In this document: positions 1 to 5,896 of the stretch, piece by piece | How the letters are laid out: each line of letters starts with the position of its first letter | Numbering within the stretch: the stretch's first letter is position 1 | Source of the DNA: Pseudomonadota bacterium | GTDB taxonomy: Bacteria; Pseudomonadota; Alphaproteobacteria; Rhizobiales; Devosiaceae | Length of the DNA: 7,134 nucleotides | Assembly (NCBI GenBank): GCA_023427545.1 | Contig: JAEZBF010000114.1 | Coordinates: 1-7,134, forward strand | Reading direction: 5' to 3' | Notes under the pieces: model-generated | What the model was told of the DNA's origin: nothing | What the model saw: only the letters and a program-made list of their open reading frames with translations | The model's database searches: none | Program-made: the position numbers and the translations under genes

Positions 1-41
1 CAGATAACGATCGCGGCAAGAAAGGGTAGCAGTTGACGCAT
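1..41 (-). CDS. 5' end of a gene with a signal-peptide-like N-terminus (partial)
   Basis: The first 13 codons of a leftward gene run off the left edge. They read MRQLLPFLAAIVI: one Arg after the Met, then an unbroken hydrophobic stretch, as expected for a signal peptide or an N-terminal membrane anchor. The start is supported by a GGAAGG Shine-Dalgarno (complement of 49-54) seven bases before the ATG. The product is therefore probably exported or membrane-bound. Nothing else can be said about its family. The 140-bp upstream gap carries several inverted repeats that would form hairpins in its leader. Confidence 0.55.
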   Translation of the reverse strand, partial: MRQLLPFLAAIVI

Positions 42-64
42 CAGCAATCCTTCCGGGCAGAACG

Positions 65-144
65 CCTCGTCACGAGGTAACCGGCAGGCCCTCGCCTCTT
101 CAGGCGAGTTCCTGCAAAGCCTTAGCACCACTCCTTGCTGGAGT
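65..144 (-). promoter_or_regulatory. Hairpin-rich leader between the cNMP-domain gene and the left-edge gene
   Basis: Three inverted repeats lie in tandem. The first is ACTCC/GGAGT (130-144, 5-nt loop). The second is nested: outer stem GCAGG/CCTGC (84-88 with 111-115) encloses a perfect 7-bp stem CTCGCCT/AGGCGAG (91-97 with 102-108, tetraloop). The third is CCTCGT/ACGAGG around one base (65-77). On the minus strand they sit between the stop of the upstream gene and the Shine-Dalgarno of the left-edge gene. They could be that gene's structured leader, a terminator for the upstream gene, or both. No U-tract follows the strongest hairpin in the leftward direction, so an ordinary intrinsic terminator is not well supported. 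A 10-codon ORF ending Trp-Cys-stop (154 to 122) overlaps the first hairpin but lacks an obvious ribosome site. Confidence 0.35.
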
Positions 145-182
145 CACAGGGCATTACGGGACAGCAGTCCGGCAGTTTTGCT

Positions 183-683
183 TCAAGCTGACTCTTCGCT
201 GCCGCTCTTTTTCTTCCGCGACGGCTTCTTGCCGTCGGGCATCGGCTCGGGCTGCTGGAACAGCGATCCCAGGATCTTGTCGACCACGTCGAGATCCTTG
301 CGCCGGCCGGCGAGCTGCTGCTGCAGGTCCACGAGGTAGGCGGTGGTGTAATAGAGCCGCCGCGCCAGCAGCGTCGCGATGTGTATCGCGACCTCCGGCT
401 TCTTCTCGAGGAACGAGTAGGCGTCGTCGATCACGTAGACCTTGATGTCCGACAGCGCCTTGACTGTGGCGCTGTACGGCTGGTCGAGCAGCACGCTCAT
501 CTCGCCGAATACCGAGCCTGGCTCGTCGACGTGGGTCACCTGCATGTCGCGCCGTACGACCTCGACCTGCCCTTCGACCAGAACGAACAGCTTGCCCAGG
601 GTAAGGCCCTCGTGGATCAGCACATCGCCCGAGGCGAAGTCCTGCGTCTTCATCCCCGCGCAGTAGTCAAGTATGTCCGACAT
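183..683 (-). CDS. Stand-alone cyclic-nucleotide-binding-domain protein (no HTH)
   Basis: This is a 166-residue protein with a Crp/cNMP-binding beta-roll fold (about residues 14-100) and a following helical segment, but no C-terminal winged helix, so it is unlikely to be a DNA-binding Crp/Fnr regulator. Visible family marks are GDVLIHEG (19-26), LFVLVEGQVEV (32-42) and a phosphate-binding cassette FGEMSVLLDQPYSATV (59-74). The cassette Glu is present (61), but the usual Arg is Tyr (70), so classical cAMP binding is doubtful. The tail is Lys/Ser-rich with a KKPSRKKK run, perhaps for nucleic-acid, membrane or protein contact. I chose ATG at 683 because AGGGG precedes it by five bases; the open frame continues to a TTG at 731 but without support. 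It is divergent from the gene at 785. A second protein of the same architecture lies at 2674. Confidence 0.85.
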   Translation of the reverse strand: MSDILDYCAGMKTQDFASGDVLIHEGLTLGKLFVLVEGQVEVVRRDMQVTHVDEPGSVFGEMSVLLDQPYSATVKALSDIKVYVIDDAYSFLEKKPEVAIHIATLLARRLYYTTAYLVDLQQQLAGRRKDLDVVDKILGSLFQQPEPMPDGKKPSRKKKSGSEESA

Positions 684-784
684 CAAGCCCCTCGCTGCAC
701 CTGGTCCGCCGTGCGCAATTGTGCCCGACAACCGGTGCCGCCGTCAAAGCCTTGTGGAGGCGCCATGTCAATGCGAGCCCACCG

Positions 785-1093
785 ATGCACCTGATCGAAA
801 TCCTTCTGCCGGTCGCCGACAACGAAGGGTCGGCCTTCCCACCGGACCTCTACCGCGACCTTGCGGCCGAGCTCACCGAGCGCTTCGGCGGCCTCACCGC
901 CTTCACCCGCGCGCCCGCGGAAGGGCGCTGGAAAGAGGACGGCGGCGGCGTTGCTGCCGATGAGATCGTCATTTTCGAGGTGATGGCCGAAAGCCTTGAC
1001 CGCGGCTGGTGGCGCGCCTGCAAGGAGCGGCTCGAGCAACGCTTCCGCCAGGACGAGGTGATCGTCCGGGTCAGCGCGGTCGAGCTTATCTAG
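785..1093 (+). CDS. Small conserved hypothetical protein, 102 aa
   Basis: This is a compact soluble protein starting MHLIEILLPVADNEG, with no signal peptide or membrane segment. I recognise the general type (small proteobacterial proteins with an N-terminal LIEILLP strand, a central LTERFGGLTAFTRAP segment and a C-terminal RFRQDEV..R strand), but know no assigned function. The alternating strand/helix pattern would suit a ferredoxin-like alpha+beta fold, which is inference. The ATG at 785 begins the conserved-looking part but has no good Shine-Dalgarno. A strong GGAGG (756-760) instead precedes an ATG at 765 that opens a nine-codon ORF ending at 794, across this start. MelA follows after 52 bp on the same strand, so the two may share a transcript. 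Confidence 0.7.
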   Translation: MHLIEILLPVADNEGSAFPPDLYRDLAAELTERFGGLTAFTRAPAEGRWKEDGGGVAADEIVIFEVMAESLDRGWWRACKERLEQRFRQDEVIVRVSAVELI

Positions 1094-1145
1094 CCTGCGC
1101 CTCGCGGGCGAGCTAAGAGCTTCCTGCCATTCGGAGATTGCTGCG

Positions 1146-2522
1146 ATGTCTGCCACCCCCAAGATCACCTTCATCGGCGCTGGATCGTCGGTGTTCATGA
1201 AGTACATCGCCGGCGACGTGCTCCAGCGCGAGGCGCTGAAAGGCGCGCGCATCGCGCTGATGGATATCGATCCGGTGCGGCTCGAGGAAAGCGCCGTCAT
1301 CGCGAAGAAGCTGATCTCCACGCTGGGCGTTCCGGCGACGGTCGAGACCTTCACCGACCAGCGCCGTGCGCTCGATGGCGCCGATTTCGTCGTGGTGTGC
1401 TTCCAGATCGGCGGCTACGACCCGGCAACGATCACCGACTTCGAGGTCCCCAAGAAGTTCGGCCTGCGCCAGACCATCGCCGATACGCTTGGGATCGGCG
1501 GCATCATGCGCGGCATCCGCACCGTGCCGCACCTCTGGAAGATCTGCGAGGACATGCTCGCCGTCTGCCCGCAGGCGATCATGCTGCAGTACGTCAATCC
1601 GATGGCCATCAACACTTGGGCTATCGCCGAGAAGTACCCTACCATCCGCCAGGTCGGCCTCTGCCACTCCGTCCAGGGCACTGCGCGCGAGCTCGCCCGC
1701 GACCTCGAAATCCCGCTGGAGACGATCCGCTACCGGGCCGCGGGGATCAACCACATGGCCTTCTACCTCGAGTTCGAGGAGCGTCAGGCCGACGGCACCT
1801 ACCGCAATCTCTATCCCGATCTCGTCCGCGGCTATCGCGAGGGCCGGTACCCCAAGCCCTCGAGCTGGAACCCGCGGTGCCCCAACAAGGTGCGCTACGA
1901 GATGCTGACCCGGCTCGGCTACTTCGTCACCGAGTGCTCCGAGCACTTCGCCGAATACACGCCCTGGTTCATCAAGGAGGGTCGTCCCGATCTGATCGAG
2001 CGCTTCGGCATCCCGCTCGACGAATACCCCAAGCGCTGTGTCGAGCAGATCGCCCGCTGGAAGACCGAGGCCGAGCGCTACAAGACCGCCGACACGGTCG
2101 AAGTCAGCGAGAGCCATGAATATGCGTCCGAGATCATCAACTCGGTCTGGACCGGGCAGCCCAGCGTCATCTACGGCAATGTCCGCAACAACGGCGTGAT
2201 CACCAGCCTGCCCGCGAATGCTGCCGTCGAGGTGCCCTGCCTCGTCGATCGCTCCGGCATCCAGCCGACCTACATCGGCGCCCTGCCGCCACAGCTCACC
2301 GCCCTGATCCGCACCAACATCAACGTGCAGGAGCTGACGGTCGCCGCCCTTATGGAAGAGAACCGCGAGCACATCTACCACGCGGCCATGCTGGACCCGC
2401 ACACCGCCGCCGAGCTCGATCTCGATCAGATCTGGCAGCTGGTCGACGACCTGCTCGTCGCCCACGGCGATTGGCTGCCGGCCTGGGCGCGTGTCGATGG
2501 CATCAGGTCGGCGGCAGAATAA
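1146..2522 (+). CDS. melA: Alpha-galactosidase, GH4 family (MelA)
   Basis: A 458-residue full-length protein close to the enterobacterial MelA pattern as I recall it. It should hydrolyse alpha-galactosides such as melibiose and raffinose-type sugars in the cytoplasm by the GH4 redox-elimination mechanism, with NAD+ and a divalent metal. The Rossmann motif is GAGSSVF (11-17) with the acidic end of strand 2 at ALMDIDP (37-43). NPMAIN (151-156) is the conserved Asn segment. GLCHSVQGT (171-179) carries the metal-associated Cys173 and His174, and GINHMAFYL (200-208) carries His203. The C-terminal region has NINVQ (391-395) and HAAMLDPHTAA. GGAG at 1133-1136 sits nine bases before the ATG. It lies 52 bp after the small gene at 785. 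No transporter or dedicated regulator gene adjoins it. Confidence 0.95.
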   Translation: MSATPKITFIGAGSSVFMKYIAGDVLQREALKGARIALMDIDPVRLEESAVIAKKLISTLGVPATVETFTDQRRALDGADFVVVCFQIGGYDPATITDFEVPKKFGLRQTIADTLGIGGIMRGIRTVPHLWKICEDMLAVCPQAIMLQYVNPMAINTWAIAEKYPTIRQVGLCHSVQGTARELARDLEIPLETIRYRAAGINHMAFYLEFEERQADGTYRNLYPDLVRGYREGRYPKPSSWNPRCPNKVRYEMLTRLGYFVTECSEHFAEYTPWFIKEGRPDLIERFGIPLDEYPKRCVEQIARWKTEAERYKTADTVEVSESHEYASEIINSVWTGQPSVIYGNVRNNGVITSLPANAAVEVPCLVDRSGIQPTYIGALPPQLTALIRTNINVQELTVAALMEENREHIYHAAMLDPHTAAELDLDQIWQLVDDLLVAHGDWLPAWARVDGIRSAAE

Positions 2523-2574
2523 TCACCAGGGCGCCGGTGCTGGGCCGTTTCTCCTTGGGACGCGGCAAAGTTTC

Positions 2575-2604
2575 TGAACAGCCGCTGGTAAAATGCACTA
2601 TATC
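2575..2604 (+). promoter_or_regulatory. Possible promoter for the second cNMP-domain gene
   Basis: TGAACA (2575-2580) and TATATC (2599-2604), separated by 18 bases, match the sigma-70 -35 and -10 boxes at four of six positions each. They lie 70 bp before the ATG at 2674, in the 151-bp gap after melA. The gap otherwise holds only short GC-rich inverted repeats just after the melA stop (CACC/GGTG and CCAG/CTGG, 2524-2543) with no U-tract, so melA termination is not clearly marked. Confidence 0.3.
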
Positions 2605-2673
2605 CTGAACCCGAGGCGGTAGGGCTTCGCGCGGCTGCAGCGGCCGTGCGGATGCCATACGAACGGGGCTGCG

Positions 2674-3129
2674 ATGCAGATCGACGATGCGGCGACGATA
2701 CTTGGCCGCGCCGACTTCTTCGAAATCTGCGACGCAGAACAGCGGCGACTGCTCGCCTTCGCCTCCGAACGCAAGAAGTTCCGGCCCGGCACGGTCATCT
2801 ACGCCAGCGGCGACACGCCCGAAGGGGCCCATATCCTGGTTTCAGGCACGGTGCAGAGCACCCATGAGGGCCAGGAGGCCAATCCCTTCCTCATCCACAA
2901 GTCCGGCGCCGTTCTGGGCGCCATGTCGCTCGTCGTCGCAAAACCCCGGCCAGTGACGCTCAAGGCCGTCGATGCCGTCGAGACGCTGCTCGTGCCGCGC
3001 AACGCCTTCATGAAATTGTGCAATCAGTACCCGGACTTAGCCCGCCACGCCGCCAACCGAATCCGGCGCGAACTCTCCGGATATTTGGGTGCCATCGAAA
3101 CCCTCCGCCCCCGCATCCGCAAAGAATAG
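2674..3129 (+). CDS. Second stand-alone cyclic-nucleotide-binding-domain protein (no HTH)
   Basis: A 151-residue protein with an N-terminal helix typical of cNMP-binding domains (LGRADFFEICDAEQRRLL, 10-27), then the beta-roll: FRPGTVIYASGD (36-47) and HILVSGTVQ (53-61). A degenerate phosphate-binding cassette LGAMSLVVAKPRPVTL spans 81-96. The cassette Arg is kept (Arg92) but the usual Glu is Ala (83). A basic helical segment (RHAANRIRREL) closes the protein; there is no winged helix, so a direct transcription-factor role is unlikely. GGGG at 2665-2668 lies five bases before the ATG. Its last 31 codons overlap the last codons of xth on the opposite strand. It shares architecture with the protein at 183-683, but the two are divergent in sequence and have lost opposite cassette residues. 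Confidence 0.85.
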   Translation: MQIDDAATILGRADFFEICDAEQRRLLAFASERKKFRPGTVIYASGDTPEGAHILVSGTVQSTHEGQEANPFLIHKSGAVLGAMSLVVAKPRPVTLKAVDAVETLLVPRNAFMKLCNQYPDLARHAANRIRRELSGYLGAIETLRPRIRKE

Positions 3130-3978
3130 GGGCGTCAGGCTCTCTCCTGTAACCGAAGCGGAAGGCTGGGGGATATCCAGCCGAACGATGACTGGAACGT
3201 GGTCCGACGGCCGGCTGCCCCAGCCCCGCGCGATCCGCACGACCTCGGCGCCACTGGCATAGGTCGCAAGGTCGGCGGTCGACCAGATATGGTCCAGACG
3301 GCGGCCCTTGTTCGCCTTCTCCCACTCCGGCGCCCGGTAGCTCCACCAGGTATAGAGCTTCTGGTCGAACGGATGGTGCTTGCGCACCAGGTCGATCCAA
3401 CCGTGGCCGCCGCTGAGCAGCGCGTTCAGGGCTTCGGTCTCGACGGGCGTATGCGAGACGACCCGCAGCAGCTGCTTGTGGCTCCAGACGTCGTTTTCGT
3501 GCGGCGCGACATTGAAGTCGCCCGCAATGAGCTGCCGTTCGGCGAAATGCGGCTCGGCGAACCAGCCCTGCAGTTCGGAAAGGAAATCGAGCTTGTGCCG
3601 GAACTTGGGATTGAGCTCGGGGTCCGGCTCGTCACCGCCGGCGGGAATGTAGAAGTTGTGGATGCGCAGCGGCCCGTCGCCGAAATCGAGGCGCGCCGAG
3701 ATGTGCCGGCAGTGATCGATATTGCAGAAGCCGCGCGTCTCGACCTCGCTCAGCGGCAGGCGCGAGAGGATCGCGACGCCGTGGTAGCCCTTCTGTCCGC
3801 TGACGGCCATGTGCGGGTAGCCCGCGCGCACGAACGCCTTCCGCGGGAACTGATCGTTCGTGCACTTGATCTCCTGCAACATCAGCACATCGGGCTGATA
3901 GAGCCGCAGGAATCGCGTGACCATGCGAATCCGCAGGCGCACCGAGTTGATGTTCCAGGTCGCGATCGAGACGGTCAT
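3037..3978 (-). CDS. xth: Exodeoxyribonuclease III
   Basis: A 313-residue enzyme of the ExoIII/AP-endonuclease family, which cleaves DNA at abasic sites and degrades duplex DNA 3' to 5' in base-excision repair. All catalytic marks are present: WNINS with Asn9, LQEIK with Glu36, FYIPAGG with Tyr110, AGDFN with Asp154 and Asn156, RRLDHIW with Asp229, and SDHVPV with Asp259 and His260. The family normally ends near residue 265-270; here about 43 further residues of low-complexity Gly/Ser/Ala/Asp character follow, and the last 30 lie antisense to the cNMP-domain gene ending at 3129. The start ATG follows the upstream lolA-like stop by 29 bp with no clear Shine-Dalgarno. A short CGGTC-GAA-GACCG hairpin (3995-4007) sits between the two. 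Co-transcription with that gene is likely. Confidence 0.95.
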   Translation of the reverse strand: MTVSIATWNINSVRLRIRMVTRFLRLYQPDVLMLQEIKCTNDQFPRKAFVRAGYPHMAVSGQKGYHGVAILSRLPLSEVETRGFCNIDHCRHISARLDFGDGPLRIHNFYIPAGGDEPDPELNPKFRHKLDFLSELQGWFAEPHFAERQLIAGDFNVAPHENDVWSHKQLLRVVSHTPVETEALNALLSGGHGWIDLVRKHHPFDQKLYTWWSYRAPEWEKANKGRRLDHIWSTADLATYASGAEVVRIARGWGSRPSDHVPVIVRLDIPQPSASVTGESLTPLFFADAGAEGFDGTQISGEFAPDSVGGVAG

Positions 3979-4007
3979 CTGTTTGATTTGTAAGCGGTCT
4001 TCGACCG

Positions 4008-4640
4008 TCAGGTTTTCGGCTCCACCGCCCGATACGTCGGGTCGAGGAAGAAGTAGGACTTGGGGATCGTGACGTCTTTTTCGACGTCATACAGTGAGAA
4101 CGTGAGCTCTGAACCATTGGGCTCCTTCAGCGTCCACTGCGAAAGGTCCTTGGTTTCAATGTCGAAGATCAGCTGGACCTCGACCGTGCCGATCGGCGTG
4201 TCATCGGAGAGCACGAGCGTGACGTAGCTGTCGCTTTGCGAATATCCGATGATGTTGCTCTTAAGGAAATCGATGTTGCTGTTGAGGAACTGGCGCAGCG
4301 GCACGCGGTCCTGCGGATAAACGTACTGCGTCCGCTCCTTGCGATCGATCACGTAGAAGCCGCTGCCAACCGACAGGATCTCCTCCCGGCTGGGCGGATT
4401 GTAGCGAAACCGGATCTTGCTCGGCCGCTCGAGGTAGAACGTACCCTCGATGCGCTGCCCGCGGGTGTCGATCTGCAGGAAGCGTCCGACCATCGTGCGG
4501 ATGGCTGAGTTGTGCGCGCCTATGTCGCGGATGAGCTGGATTTCCTCCGGCGTGAGCTGGCGCGGCTCCTGGGCAACGCCCGGAATGACGGGAAGAATCG
4601 CTGCGGCGGCTGCGAGCGTGAGCAGGGTGCGGCGATGCAT
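4008..4640 (-). CDS. LolA-like periplasmic outer-membrane lipoprotein carrier
   Basis: A 210-residue exported protein of the LolA family. LolA ferries lipoproteins across the periplasm to the outer membrane; this alphaproteobacterial branch is usually annotated so by domain similarity. The signal peptide is MHRRTLLTL followed by an Ala-rich core, with likely cleavage after GVA (residues 21-23). The RR-TLL start resembles a Tat signal only loosely. The mature part shows the LolA beta-sheet pattern, with IRTMVGRFLQ, GTFYLERPSKIRFRY, FYVIDRKERTQYVYP, and the C-terminal LSQWTLKEPNGSELTFSLYDV. I chose ATG at 4640 because it opens the signal peptide and has AGGA (complement of 4651-4654) ten bases upstream; the open frame back to 4805 would run into the lacI 3' end. 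It lies 29 bp upstream of xth, probably as one operon. Confidence 0.88.
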   Translation of the reverse strand: MHRRTLLTLAAAAAILPVIPGVAQEPRQLTPEEIQLIRDIGAHNSAIRTMVGRFLQIDTRGQRIEGTFYLERPSKIRFRYNPPSREEILSVGSGFYVIDRKERTQYVYPQDRVPLRQFLNSNIDFLKSNIIGYSQSDSYVTLVLSDDTPIGTVEVQLIFDIETKDLSQWTLKEPNGSELTFSLYDVEKDVTIPKSYFFLDPTYRAVEPKT

Positions 4641-4685
4641 GGGGGTGATGTCCTCGTGGTCTGACGCTGGCTGGCTAGAGGAGAA

Positions 4686-4714
4686 TTGCGGCAACAGCGG
4701 GAAGGTTGCCGCAA
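4686..4714 (-). terminator. Perfect 10-bp stem hairpin between lacI and lolA-like gene
   Basis: TTGCGGCAAC (4686-4695) and GTTGCCGCAA (4705-4714) are exact inverted repeats around a nine-base loop. In the leftward direction the stem is followed by TTCTCCTC, a pyrimidine-rich but not pure T-tract. It is placed to end the lacI transcript before the lolA-like gene. A second inverted repeat, ACCCGGA/TCCGGGT (4731-4737 with 4756-4762), begins at the lacI stop codon and encloses a GAGC/GCTC stem; it may be part of the same termination region. Attenuation of lolA by read-through is an alternative. Confidence 0.5.
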
Positions 4715-4761
4715 GAGCCAACGCGCCGCAACCCGGAGAGCAGATGCTCGTACTTTCCGGG

Positions 4762-5811
4762 TCACTTCGGAGGGGGAGCCGTCGAGCTGCGGACGACCAG
4801 TTCAACGGGCAGGACCCGATCCCCCGGCCTGTTTTCGAAAACCATACGGGCGGCGATCCGGCCCTTCTCGGAGATTGCCTGGCGGACAGTCGTTAGAGGC
4901 GGGTCAAGCAGTCCGGCGTCTGGCGCGTCGTCGAAACCGACGATCGAGATGTCGGCAGGCACGCGACGCCCCCTCGCTTGGGCGACGCGTATCAACGCGG
5001 TTGCCTGCCGGTCCGCCATGACGAGGATGCCGGTGGCCTCGGGCACGAGCTCGAGCAGCCGCGCGGCCGCCTCCGCTGACCAGGGTGGGTTGAGGAAGCC
5101 TTCGAGCACTGGCACGGCGGTTGGAGGAAGGCCCGCCTTTGCAAATGCCTCGTCGTAGCCGCTGAGTTTTTCCCGATCGATCTGGAAGCCGGCTTGGAGC
5201 TCCCTGCGCGCGCCCGAGGCATGGAAGATGGGCGCCCCTGCCTCCCGTCGTACCGACAGGATGGCGAGCCGCCGGTGCCCAAGTCCGAGCAGGTGCGCGG
5301 CGGCAAGCCGGGCGCCGGTGCGAGCATCGATCCTGACGGTTCCAACCCCCGGGGGGGCGTCCATGTCCATCACGACGGCTGGCACCGACCGGCGCCGAGA
5401 AAGCACCAGGGGCACTTCATCGGCATGGCCGAGCACGAATCCGTCCACCAAGGCGGTTCGGATCGCGACAGCCTTGCTGTCGGTCGCGCCGGATAGGGTA
5501 ACCAGTCCCGCGCCGAACTCGTCGCAGACCTCTGCGATGCCCCGGAGGAACTCCGAGAAGTACGGACTGCCGAATGCGTTCCCAACCGAGATGCGGCCCG
5601 GCGGGATGACGCCGATGGCGTTCGCTCTACCGCCCATCAGCAGCCGACCCACCGGATCGGGACCGGAATAGCCTAGCGCACGTGCCGCGGCATGCACCTG
5701 CGCACGCACCTCCTCCCGCACCCGGTCGGGGTTGTTGAACGTATTGGACGCGGTGCCGAGCGACACCCCAGCAGCGCGCGCCACATCTGACAATTTCGCG
5801 CTGTGACTCAC
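4762..5811 (-). CDS. LacI-family transcriptional repressor
   Basis: A 349-residue regulator if it starts at GTG 5811 (358 from ATG 5838). The N-terminal helix-turn-helix is KLSDVARAAGVSLGTASNTFN (6-26), followed by NPDRVREEV and a hinge segment with VGRLLMGG (54-61) whose Leu pair can enter the minor groove at a central CpG. The sugar-binding-protein-like core follows, with VDGFVLGHADE, the GHRRLAILS strand, and ISIVGFDDAPDAGLLDPPLTTVRQ near the C-terminus, all typical of the family. I prefer the GTG because the ATG at 5838 lies inside the predicted -10 box and its palindromic operator, with no Shine-Dalgarno before it; GGAT lies eight bases before the GTG. It is divergent from the cupin gene, with matching operators in between, so the cupin is its likely target and it likely represses itself. 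The ligand is unknown. Confidence 0.9.
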   Translation of the reverse strand: MSHSAKLSDVARAAGVSLGTASNTFNNPDRVREEVRAQVHAAARALGYSGPDPVGRLLMGGRANAIGVIPPGRISVGNAFGSPYFSEFLRGIAEVCDEFGAGLVTLSGATDSKAVAIRTALVDGFVLGHADEVPLVLSRRRSVPAVVMDMDAPPGVGTVRIDARTGARLAAAHLLGLGHRRLAILSVRREAGAPIFHASGARRELQAGFQIDREKLSGYDEAFAKAGLPPTAVPVLEGFLNPPWSAEAAARLLELVPEATGILVMADRQATALIRVAQARGRRVPADISIVGFDDAPDAGLLDPPLTTVRQAISEKGRIAARMVFENRPGDRVLPVELVVRSSTAPPPK

Positions 5812-5825
5812 GCGATCATCCACTT

Positions 5826-5837
5826 TGAAGCGCTTCA
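5826..5837. promoter_or_regulatory. LacI-type operator at the lacI start
   Basis: TGAAGCGCTTCA is a perfect 12-bp palindrome with a central CpG, the classic form of a LacI/GalR-family operator. It covers the predicted lacI transcription start, so binding would give autorepression. Its centre is 55 bp (about 5.2 helical turns) from the centre of the second palindrome at 5877-5896. A weaker copy of the core, AGCGCT (5841-5846), lies between them. Confidence 0.65.
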
Positions 5838-5864
5838 TTTAGCGCTTGACAGGCAGCGAGGCAA
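5836..5864 (-). promoter_or_regulatory. Predicted lacI promoter
   Basis: On the minus strand, TTGCCT (complement of 5859-5864) and TAAATG (complement of 5836-5841) are separated by 17 bases, matching four and three of six consensus positions. The predicted start of transcription near 5829 lies within the operator at 5826-5837. This placement would put the ATG at 5838 upstream of the transcript. Confidence 0.35.
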
Positions 5865-5875
5865 TGCGACAACTT
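5846..5875 (+). promoter_or_regulatory. Predicted cupin promoter
   Basis: TTGACA (5846-5851) is a perfect sigma-70 -35 box. The -10 is weak: CAACTT at 5870-5875 after an 18-base spacer, or ACAACT at 5869-5874 after 17. Transcription would start near 5881-5883, inside the palindrome at 5877-5896, as expected for a repressed promoter. Confidence 0.45.
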
Positions 5876-5876
5876 G

Positions 5877-5896
5877 CTGTTGAAGCGCTTCAACAG
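5877..5896. promoter_or_regulatory. 20-bp perfect palindromic operator before the cupin
   Basis: Half-site CTGTTGAAGC followed directly by its exact reverse complement makes a 20-bp palindrome with a central CpG at 5886-5887. Its core is the same TGAAGCGCTTCA found at 5826-5837. The architecture fits a LacI-family dimer. It lies between the predicted -10 box and the Shine-Dalgarno GGAGGT (5897-5902) of the cupin gene. Confidence 0.75.

Noticed and set aside
1091..1115. Terminator or operator between the small gene and melA (TAGC...GCTA, CTCGC/GCGAG)
   Set aside because: Stems are short with a two-base loop and no T-tract; the 52-bp gap is more consistent with co-transcription.
683..1354. 223-codon open frame on the minus strand
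   Set aside because: It covers the small gene at 785 and the start of melA in antisense, with no recognisable domain and no start context.
1113..2465. 450-codon open frame on the minus strand
   Set aside because: It lies entirely antisense to melA, whose product is convincing along its full length. Long antisense frames are expected in GC-rich genes with biased third positions, and its translation resembles no known family.
2524..2543. Intrinsic terminator after melA
   Set aside because: Only 4-bp alternative stems with no T-tract; not better than chance at this GC content.
3199..3993. 264-codon open frame on the plus strand
   Set aside because: It is antisense to xth, which has every catalytic residue; the translation is a low-information Arg/Val/Asp-rich shadow.
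4641..4805. N-terminal extension of the LolA-like protein by 55 residues
   Set aside because: It would bury the signal peptide inside the protein and overlap the lacI 3' end; the ATG at 4640 has a ribosome site and opens the signal peptide.
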